Source of the DNA: Castor canadensis
Taxonomy: Eukaryota > Chordata > Mammalia > Rodentia > Castoridae
Assembly: GCF_047511655.1 (NCBI RefSeq)
Contig: NC_133403.1
Coordinates: 15,249,014-15,313,013 of the forward strand
Length of the DNA: 64,000 bases
Direction of reading: 5' to 3'
The notes under the pieces are model-generated. The model ran no database searches. It was not told where the DNA came from and worked only from the letters and a program-made list of their open reading frames with translations. The position numbers and the translations under genes are program-made. Of the stretch, positions 55,985-64,000 are shown piece after piece; within the stretch, counting starts at the first letter, position 1; each line of letters opens with the position of its first letter.

Positions 55985-57170
55985 CAACAAATGGTGGGGC
56001 ACAGTGGCATGCATCTGTTCTCTCCAGCTACATAGGGAAACACAAATAGGAGGATAGAGGTCCAGGCTGACCTGGGCAAAAAGGAAAAAGTGAGAACTTT
56101 TCTCAAATACTAACTAAAGAAGACTGGGGCCTGAAACCAGTGGTTCACACCTATAATCCTAGCTACTCAGAAGGCAGAGATCAGGACAATCACAGGTCAA
56201 AGCCAGCCCAGGCAAATAGTTCTTGAGATGCTATTGTGAAAAAAATCATCACAAAAAAGGGTTGGTGGATTGCCTTAAGGTGTAGTCCCTAAGTTCAAGC
56301 TGAAGGCTTGGCTCAAGTCATAGAGCACCTGCCTAGAAAGTGCCACAGCACCAATCAGGTTCAAATTCTGGCACCACCAATCAAAACTAAAAACAAATAA
56401 ACTAACTAACAAAAACCTAACTAAACATAAAGAACTGATGTTTCTCACAAAATAGAATACCTGCCAAGCAAGTGCAAGACTTGAATTCAACCTCCAGTAG
56501 CACCAAAAACCCATAAACTAAGACCTTTAGGTTCAGCTCCAGGAAGTGGAAATAGGAGGATGGTGATTTGAGGTCAGCCTGGGCAATAGTTAGTGAGACT
56601 TTGTCTCAATAACAAACTGGAAGTCAGGTGCTAGTGACTTACACCTCTAATCCTAGCTACTTAAGAAGTTTAGATTAGGAGAATTGCAGTTTCTGGCCAG
56701 TCTGGACAAAAATGTTTGAAAGTCTTTACTGCAATGAATGGTAGCATGTGCCTGTCACCCCAGGGATGGCACGAACCTTCAGAGAAGGATGTTGGTTCAG
56801 TTGGTTCATGCTGGTCTGAGAAAAAATGTATGACCATATCTCAAAAATAACCAGAGCAAGAAAGGCTGGAGGTAGAGCACCTGCCTAGCAAGCAAGAAGT
56901 CCAAACTCCAGTTCAAAAACAACAAGCTGGATGTGGGTGGCACCTGCCTATGGTCCCAGCAACTCAGGAGGCAGAAGATCACACTTGGCCTGAGCAAAAA
57001 CATGGGACCTTTTCTGAGAAACAAATGAGAACAAAAAAGAACCCAGAACCTGGCTCAATTTGTAGAGATCTGAAGTTTAATCTCTAATATGGCCAAAAAA
57101 GCAGAACAGCATTAAAACACACAAACAAAAAACTGTAAGACCGCTAGACCAGCAGAGCACACAAGGCTAA
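55985..57170 (+). mobile_element. Cluster of sense SINEs
   Basis: At least four head-to-tail or nested copies. Starts of the body are near 55995, 56130, 56625 and 56930 ('acctataatcctagctactc' and variants); tRNA-like tails lie near 56315, 56450 and 56880 ('gagcacctgcctagcaagc' type), with A-rich ends. Each copy is diverged. Confidence 0.75.
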
Positions 57171-57234
57171 AAAAAAATAAGCACATATTTTACCCATGGA
57201 TCACCAAGAGTAATAGCAACTGGTAGAGTTTCCA

Positions 57235-57345
57235 TTTCACTCCCTTGAGTCTAGGCATGCTTTGAAATGCGAACCTCCTGATCTCTGCTTCCTGAGTAGC
57301 TAGGATTACAGGCATGAGCCACTGGTGCCCAGCTCTCTCTAAATT
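57235..57345 (-). mobile_element. SINE body (antisense)
   Basis: 'tcctgatctctgcttcctg', 'agtagctaggattacagg', 'catgagccactggtgcc'; the reverse complement of the sense copies just upstream, so the two could pair. Confidence 0.8.
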
Positions 57346-57639
57346 TTCAAAAGACCATTCCAGTATTGAAGATGGTGAGGAGTGCAGTGGGGGTGGTGGC
57401 CCAAATAAAGTATACACATGTAAGTAAATTTTAAAATGATAAAATAAAATTAAAACCAATAAATAAGGTGACAGTAAAAAAAATAAAAACTAGTTCAAAA
57501 AAGAGATGGTGAGGAGCATGTAAGTTGGTGAATCCATGAGCACAGGTCATTGCCACATTTATTAGCCGGGAAAGGATGTCCTCAACCAGAAGCTATGCCA
57601 AGAGGCTAGATAAGGTACTGTGTAAGTCCACGGATGATA

Positions 57640-58195
57640 AATTGTGCAGAAGCAGTGTCTGTAGGGAAGGCAAATTTGTATGCAGAGGATGTGTCTATTT
57701 CAGTAAGAACTAATCACTGCCCCTTCACTTTCAACCTACCACTAAGTGGCAGTCAGATTAGTCTAGGGAATGGTGCTTTATCAAGGATTCAATGCTGGTC
57801 TCTCATCCTGTTAATTTGGACACTCAGACAGTGACTATAGGCATGTTGACCTTGGTGAATGAAAGTCCATGCTGCTGAGCCATCCCTGCCACCATGGCCA
57901 CTTTGTTCATGAGCCTATGGTCCTGGTAAAAGAGACTGACTGGTATTCCCACAAATGATCATCTTATCTACTTGATTGTTAAAATCCTTCACATTGTGAT
58001 GGACACAATTTTGTGGGCATTTGTATGGGATACAAATACTTTTATGCATTTTACTCATTCCATGAGGTGAGTACATTTACCTCTTCCCTTGATGTCTTTG
58101 TCATCAGTTTCCTAATTAGGTTCCTTCCAAGGCCCTGACCTGTGTTGCCACATTTGTGTTGTAGTTGGGTCACTTCCAGGATGAGACTCCAGGTT
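57640..58195 (-). mobile_element. ERV-L type endogenous retrovirus pol relic (RNase H - integrase)
   Basis: On the minus strand the stretch reads like the ERV-L pol junction between RNase H and integrase: a conserved nucleotide block near 57885-57920 ('caaagtggccatggtggcag' on the minus strand), an FTK-type segment followed by a degraded zinc-binding part, and toward 57700 the first part of the integrase core. It is full of stops and shifts. No LTR, gag or env was found nearby. It is an old, inert fragment. Confidence 0.7.
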
Positions 58196-58740
58196 AACTT
58201 TTTAGCAGTCACTGAATGTTCATCACTTCTAACAAATATCTTACCAGCAATACCTATTCCTTTGTAAACACCAGTTTAGATTAAAAAAAAACAAAATGGA
58301 GAATATAACTTAGCCAAGTTGACACATAACTCAACCATCATTGATTATGCTGGGTATTACCAACCTGAGTATCCATTTACACAAAAGTCCTTACATAAAT
58401 TAATATAGAGTTCATAGAGTGAATGAGGTAGGTTTATATGTACTGGCCTGACAAGTCCTCCACCTCCACTTAGTAAAAGAACAAGAATAGGAACAATGAA
58501 TACAATACAAGTCAACTTAAATAAAGAAAAGAGAACGTATATGTACACATACTTACAGATAAAGAGATACAGATGAATGGACAAAAACCAGAAGCAAATA
58601 TGCTTGTTAACTGTGATTACCCCTGGTGAGAGATAGATGGGGTTGAGAAGGTTCTGGTGTTTTCCTCTGTATTCTTATGGATTGCAGGAGTATTTGATCA
58701 CAAGGGTATAATACTCATAAACTGAGAATAGTGAGAAATA
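58196..58740. other. Intergenic, nothing recognised
   Basis: May include more decayed ERV-L sequence on its left side; no firm landmark. Confidence 0.35.
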
Positions 58741-58800
58741 GAAGGAAGGAGGAAAAGAGAAAGAGAGAGAGAGAGAGAAGAGGGGAGAGAGAGAGGTGGG
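58741..58800. repeat. (GA)n purine run
   Basis: GAAGGA and GAGA repeats, about 60 bp, nearly all purine on the plus strand. Confidence 0.9.
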
Positions 58801-59724
58801 AAAATGAGAATTGGCTGTGTTGCTTATCATCAGGAACAGTACGTGAGAGATGGCCCTTGCCTAGTTATATGTGCTGACAGCAGACCTGCTTCTGCAAATA
58901 TTCTGGAAATTTGGAGACCACACTTAGAGGAGTGAGGCTTTCTGTGCAGGGCTGATCTTTAGGAAGAGCAGCTGCTGCTAGGGTTATTGACAGTGAGCCA
59001 GTATCTTCTAGTAAGAGAAGACACTTTTCCTAGCAGTAGGCCAGAAACAGTGTGCCACTAACCTCTCTTTGTCCCCTTTTCTTTGGGCTGGACACAAAAG
59101 GGTACAATTGTACTGGGTAGAGGGGCTAATTTTAGTGTCACTTCACTGAAGATTAGCTTGAGAACCAGGGCTCTAAGGAGAAAATGTGAGCTGGAGGTGA
59201 GAACACTGCCATAAATATCAGATTAACTGAGTTTAGACAATCTGGGCACTTTTTTCCTTTCCTTTTCTCAGACTGAAGCTGGGGAATTCCAGTTTGTAGT
59301 CCCAGCTGGGATTCTGTAGGAAACCAGAGACTACTGTGGAGGAGTAAACCTTGTGGCCCACAAGAAGGTGGCAGTAGTTACATTTTATTTATTTTAAAAA
59401 GTATCTTTACCTTGTAGAAATGTACAGGACTGGAAGTTTGCAGAGTGGCTATGGCCTGCTGGAAGTGGTAGCCAGTGAATCTAGGTGGAGGTAAAGGGGC
59501 CCATCGGGGAATCAGAGCTTGAGCACACATGTACAGAAGTATGTAGAGAGGGATAAATGTAGTGAATAAATGGATGTGTTGCCAGAAAGCTGGTTCCCTG
59601 GCCTCAAAGTCAATTCAAAAATAAGGTGACCAGGGTTTTGACAAAAAGGAAATGAGGTTCATTATTCATCAGACAAAGAGGAGGACAGGGAGAGTCATCC
59701 TCTCAAAGTTCTGACTTTCCCTTG
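58801..59724. other. Intergenic, nothing recognised
   Basis: No frame, RNA or repeat family supported. Confidence 0.4.
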
Positions 59725-59915
59725 AGCTAGCAACAGTTGCTCATATCTGTAATCCTAGCTACTCAGGAGGCAGAGATCAGGAGGATCACAGTTAGAAGCC
59801 ATCCCAGATAAACAGTCCTCAAAAGAACTCAACATAAAACAGGGCTGATGAATTGTCTTAAGTGCTAGAAAGTCTGTCTAACAAGTCTGAGATCCCAGGG
59901 CCACCAAAAAAAAGG
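59725..59915 (+). mobile_element. SINE (sense)
   Basis: 'gtaatcctagctactcagg', 'ggaggatcacag', 'gggctgatgaattg' and a tRNA-like tail ending in A8. Complete order of the local SINE type. Confidence 0.85.
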
Positions 59916-60344
59916 TTTTTTTCACTTTTGAAGTCCAGTTACATTTTCACCACTGTCAATTTATTCCTCCCATTTTTATGGAAGAGAGGCTTTGGGGTCA
60001 TCTAACTATTTCTGCCTTTAGTTAATTCATGGGCCCCACCCAGTAAGGAGTCAGTGCTCCTCAGAAAAACCAGCTTTTAAGACCCTGCTACATATGTATG
60101 TTGAACATGTGACCACCAAAGATAAAGACAAAGGAAACTACCAGTACCTCATCCTTCTATGTGTCACTCACTGTAACCCTACTCCCTTTCCTCCCAGACC
60201 AAGTAATAAGTTTAATCCTAGTACTACAAAAAAAAAAAAAAACAAAATCCAAAAGAAACAAATAAAAATTTATGAAAAGTCTTCTTTCACCATTAAGAAA
60301 ATATCTTCATAATCTGGGGCTAGCTAGATATAGTTTTTGTTTTT
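59916..60344. other. Intergenic with an A-rich run
   Basis: A15 run near 60228-60242 followed by A-rich DNA, possibly the tail of a decayed element. Nothing else. Confidence 0.35.
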
Positions 60345-60425
60345 CTGTGTTGCAGATCAAACCAAGGACATTGCACAAGCTAAACAAGCAAGTGGTTTAG
60401 AACTGAGCTACTTCCCAGCTGTAGA
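60345..60425 (-). mobile_element. SINE head (antisense), degenerate
   Basis: Antisense tRNA-like head: 'cagatcaaaccaaggacatt', 'gagctacttcccagct'. Confidence 0.5.
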
Positions 60426-60469
60426 GTGCTTAAGACTTGATACCAAAACCAAAAATCCATATAGGGAAA

Positions 60470-60742
60470 AATAAATGCAATTGGATTTTGTCATAACTTA
60501 AAACCAAGACTGTATGTTAGGAGAGGGAGGACATATACGCAGGCATGTAATGAATAAAGAACTACTACATCAACATATAAAGTTCTCTCAAAATTCAAGA
60601 GGAAAAAAGGTACTCTAATTAGAACATAAGCAAAAGTTATGAGGAGCTGTTTCCCTGAAGAAGATTCACAGATAAGGAGTATGCACCCGAAAACATGTTT
60701 AACACCATTAGCCATTGAGGAAATGCAGATTAAGACTTCAAT
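60470..60742 (+). mobile_element. L1 ORF2 fragment (sense)
   Basis: The end reads HPKTCLTPLAIEEMQIKTSIK, the ORF2 C-terminal block equivalent to [19 protein letters not shown] at 51010. It is cut by a tRNA-like SINE directly after 60742. Confidence 0.75.
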
Positions 60743-60744
60743 AA

Positions 60745-60835
60745 AAGAGCAGGTGTGTAGCTCAGTGGTAGCTTCTTGTCTAGCTGTGCAAGGTCCTGGG
60801 CTCCAACCCCAGCCCTTCAAAAGAAAAACAAAAAC
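60745..60835 (+). mobile_element. ID-like SINE with Pol III boxes
   Basis: 'gtgtagctcagtggtagc' is an A box of tRNA-Ala type and 'gtcctgggctccaacccc' lies at the B-box place; an A-rich tail follows. This is the layout of rodent ID elements. It is inserted into an L1 fragment. Confidence 0.8.
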
Positions 60836-61050
60836 AGCTGAGTGCTGGTGAGTCAGGCCTGTAATCATAGGTACTCAGGAGGCAGCAATTAGGAGGATCA
60901 CAGTTCAAAGCCAGCCTGGGCAAATAGCTGGTGAGGACCTATCTCAAAAAAATCCATACAAAAGAGGACTGATGAAGTGACTCAAGGTGTAGGCTTGAGT
61001 TCAAACCCTAGTACTGCAAAAAAAAAAGAAGAAGAAGAAAAAGAATCATT
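60836..61050 (+). mobile_element. SINE (sense)
   Basis: Body ('gcctgtaatcataggtactc', 'ggaggatcacagttcaaagc', 'gggcaaatagctgg'), linker 'aggactgatgaagtgactc', then 'gagttcaaaccctagtac' and a tail of A and GAA repeats. Confidence 0.88.
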
Positions 61051-61490
61051 CTTTATTCCTCTCTGCCCCCTGCAACTTTGCAAATACAGCCGCAATATGT
61101 CTTTTCCTTTCCAGGTCCTTACCTAGCTCGTGTACTCTCAGGTAGACCCTGGCCCCTTCAATTCTATTCTTTCCAAGCCAATAAAATCTGTGCAGACATA
61201 TCTCTCATCCCACCCCAAAGAAATAAAAACACTGCCTGGTATTTTCACACTGCACTACAGAACCTGCAGAGATCCTGCCCACCCAGTGCCCACTCACCTC
61301 CTCATCCACTGTCTTACTCCATTTCCCCCCATGGCCTTCAAACTATCTGTTCATAATGCCTAAATATTCTCCCTTATATTCCCAGCGTTCTTTTCCTTCA
61401 GAGGTCAGCTTACCTGTTTCCTTTTGTTATACCCTCATTGTATGGCCACCCTATTGTAACTGTCTACAGAGCATGTTTTGCTATTTGTGT
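61051..61490. other. Intergenic, nothing recognised
   Basis: C-rich stretch with two overlapping frames (61078-61363) without recognisable motifs. Confidence 0.4.
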
Positions 61491-61800
61491 ATCAGTCAGA
61501 GTTCTCTACAGAAACAGGACCAGTAGAATGTATATACAATTATAAGAGGGGATTTATTAAATTGCCTTATGTGACCAGAGGCTGGAGAGTCCCACAATGG
61601 GAAAGAGACTGAAGAGACTGGGAAACCAGTAGCTGCCCAGTCCATGAATCTGGAAGCCTCAGAACAAGAGGGACCAAAGATGCAGCCCCAGTCCAACCTA
61701 AAGGACTGGAAAGCTCCCTGGAGAATCACTGGTGAGTTCATGTTCAAAGGTGAAGAAGCTGGAGTCTGAGGTCAACAGAAAACGATGGCAGGGACACACA
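61491..61800. repeat. Old dispersed mammalian repeat (unnamed)
   Basis: 'gtcagagttctctacagaaa' and 'ggggatttattaaattg' followed by 'aggctggagagtccc' is a phrase order that I know as common in placental genomes; I cannot name the family with certainty. Confidence 0.5.
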
Positions 61801-62809
61801 TAACCCCTTAAGAAGACTTGAACTTTTACCCACAGTTGAGTTTCCCAATTTCTAGTTTTGTTCCATCCAGGCCTCCCTTCTGTTGGCCAGTGTTGCACAC
61901 ATTCAGGGCTGGTTTTGCCCTCGGTTTGTTCACATACCTGTCTATGGAAACACCTTCACAGACATAGCAGATGGGTGTTACCATTTTCTAGGCATCCTTC
62001 AATGCAGTTACATTTTCAACTAGGATTAACCATCCCAATCTCTGCTTACTGGGAGCTATTGTCTGACTTCCCCTTATTAGAGTGTAAGCTCTGTGGGCTG
62101 CCACTCTCCTGATGTGGTTTTTCCATTGCTTTCTACTCAACACTTAGAACAGTGCTGAAACACTGCAGAAGTGCAGTAGATATTTATTACATGACTGGAT
62201 GTGGGTGAAGGCCATGAAACTTGATTGAATTCAGTCCAATGTGCTGGTGATTCTCCCCATTGGTTCTGTACCTTTTTTCCCCGCTCTGCTCCCTGGAGGC
62301 TGGCTCCTCTGGTCTGTAACTCCCAGTCCGTGTATGTGACCTGCATCTGTGGGGCCAGCTGCAAATGGAAGGAAAGGAGGACAGATCCTTGGGACAGTTA
62401 TCCTAGGTCCCCTGAAATCTCCTCCAAGGGTTCAGATGACCCCACTTCATCTGCCCTCCCTTCAGACCTATGTTGGGATCATGTCTGGATACTGCAAGTG
62501 TCTGCATGCTTCACCATTCCTTCATGATTCCAAGCCCACAGCTTGGAACATTGCTTCATCACAGTCTCTGCTTGTTGATAGTGTGGGATGGAGTGCTTCC
62601 TCCTGGAAGTGCTCTCCTTTCATGGTATAAAATTTAGGACTTTTTTGAGTATACAGAAACCAAATGTACAAACCACCCCTTTCATGTCATTTGAAACTTT
62701 CATTACAGAATTTGTGTCTGTGTGTTTGCCATCAAGGGAAAACTTTTTATTTAGACCACATAAAATTTAGAAATGTTTAAACAGCAGACACTATTTTAAA
62801 CAAGGCTAC
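61801..62809. other. Intergenic, nothing recognised
   Basis: GC-richer than most of the window, with several short frames (61858-62112, 62225-62630) and no family motif. Confidence 0.4.
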
Positions 62810-63030
62810 ATTTTTTTCAGGCAACACTGGGGTTTAAACTCAGGACCTCAAGCTTGCTAGGCAGATTACCACTTGAGCCATTCCCTCAGAACTTTTTTGA
62901 ATAGGGTTTTTCAGATATGGTCTCCTGAAAAGTTTGCCCTGGATGGCTTTGAACTCCAATCTTTCTGATCTCTGTCTCCTGAGTAGCCAGGATCACAGGC
63001 ATATGCCACTGGTGCCTAATTCCTTCCATT
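62810..63030 (-). mobile_element. SINE (antisense, complete order)
   Basis: 'ctggggtttaaactcaggac', 'gcttgctaggcagattacc', 'cttgagccattccc', 'tttcagatatggtctcctg', 'gagtagccaggatcacagg'. Reverse complement of the copy at 60836. Confidence 0.88.
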
Positions 63031-63128
63031 GTTCATAAAAACAAGTTAATATTTCCTCAGGTAAACGTACTAGTATACATTTCTAATAACAGTTTATAGC
63101 ATTTTAAGTATCTCTACCCATATAGTTT

Positions 63129-64000
63129 AAGGGGAAATAGATCAAAAGGAAATAATAATTATCAACCTGTATGCACCCAATGTCAATGCACCCAATTTCA
63201 TCAAACATACCCTGAAAGACCTAAAAGCATATATTAACGCCAACACAGTGGTTGTGGGAGACTTTAACACCCCATTATCATCAATAGATAGGTCATCCAA
63301 ACAAAAAATCAATAAAAAAATCCAAGATCTAAAATATGCAATAGATCAAATGGACCTAGTAGATGTCTACAGAACATTTCATCCAACTTCTACACAATAT
63401 ACATTCTTCTCAGCAGCCCATGGAACCTTCTCCAAAATAGATCATATCCTAGGGCACAATGCAAGACTCAGCAAATACAAGAAAATAGAAATTATACCAT
63501 GCATATTATCTGATCACAATGCAGTAAAAGTAGAACTCAACAACAAAAGTAAAGACAAAAAACATGAAAACAGCTGGAAACTAAATAGCTCATTACTTAA
63601 TGAAGAATGGATCATTGATGAAATAAAAGAGGAAATTAAAAAGTTCCTGGAAGTCAATGAAAATGAAAACACAACCTACCGGAACCTATGGGACACAGCT
63701 AAGGCAGTCCTGAGAGGAAAGTTTATAGCCATGAGTGCATATATTAAAAAGACTGAAAGATCCCAAATCAATGACCTAATGATACATCTCAAACTCCTAG
63801 AAAAACAAGAACAAGCAAATCCCAAAACAAATAGAAGGAGAGAAATAATAAAAATAAGAGCTGAAATCAATGAAATAGAAACCAAAAAAACCATACAAAG
63901 AATGAAACAAAAAATTGGTTCTTTGAAAAAACAAACAAGATCGATAGACCCCTGGCAAACCTGACTAAAATGAGGAGAGAAAAAACCCAAATTAGTGGAA
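63129..64000 (+). mobile_element. Young L1 fragment starting inside ORF2, continues past the window
   Basis: Homology to the full-length L1 starts sharply at about 63129, equal to 48039 there. It therefore lacks the 5'UTR, ORF1 and about 100 codons of ORF2. It is very close to the other copy, with few differences per 100 bases. Confidence 0.92.
63131..64000 (+). pseudogene. L1 ORF2 endonuclease region, 5'-truncated
   Basis: The frame is open from [17 protein letters not shown] through 63964. It keeps the catalytic Asp (GDFN), which the full-length copy has lost, and [10 protein letters not shown] with the active-site His. It also has the Lys after SSKQ missing in the other copy. A small loss near 63903 shifts the frame after KTIQRM, ending at a stop about 63964; the correct frame ([14 protein letters not shown]) continues past it. 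With no start and a shift it is not functional. Confidence 0.9.

Noticed and set aside
60745..60835. Possible tRNA-Ala gene
   Set aside because: A-box-like start but no acceptor stem pairing or anticodon arm, and an A-rich tail follows; it is a tRNA-derived SINE.
1..64000. CRISPR array, prokaryotic operon or phage features
   Set aside because: No regular spacer-repeat pattern and no ribosome-binding-site-led gene strings; all evidence is mammalian.

Overview
This is mammalian nuclear DNA: AT-rich, repeat-dense, without long intact genes, and built largely of LINE-1 (L1) sequence, tRNA-derived SINEs, simple repeats and immunoglobulin heavy-chain variable (IGHV) relics. The L1 and SINE types look rodent. 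A castorimorph (beaver-like) genome is my best guess, from memory of similar SINE tails and not from any search.

Layout. 1-5819 is a degenerate tandem array of ~2.0-2.3 kb units that ends abruptly at the 5' half of an antisense L1 (5820-8446). From 9.3 to 30.6 kb lie six IGHV pseudogenes, all on the + strand: three V4-like/clan II (V1-V3), one V2-like (V5) and two V3-like/clan III (V4, V6). Each has recognisable leader, V exon or recombination-signal (RSS) parts, with a 23-bp RSS spacer in five of the six, and all are dead. Between them are local duplications, a ~630 bp CA-rich block, ~1 kb of degenerate telomere-like CCCTAA repeats and a 5'-truncated L1. From 32.6 to 41.1 kb there is a pile-up of L1 pieces in both orientations. 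42.5-42.9 kb carries a processed RPS20 pseudogene on the minus strand. 44780-52047 is a full-length L1 with 14-bp target-site duplications, a CpG-rich 5'UTR, a broken ORF1 and an ORF2 with four visible lesions. 52-63 kb is SINE-rich sequence with an ERV-L pol relic (minus strand). The last 0.9 kb is an internal piece of another young L1.

Function. I find no gene that should make a normal protein. The window looks like a decayed, probably distal part of an IGH V-gene cluster (or an orphon of it) invaded by L1s. The items most worth a second look are: the antisense open frames in the 5'UTRs of two separate L1s (compare primate L1 ORF0), with a frame-preserving 129-bp internal duplication in one; the telomere-like tract inside a V cluster; a V pseudogene with octamer and RSS intact but a dead coding region; a V2-like relic with a single stop; and a D145E change at the L1 endonuclease active site. 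I found no convincing new biological system.
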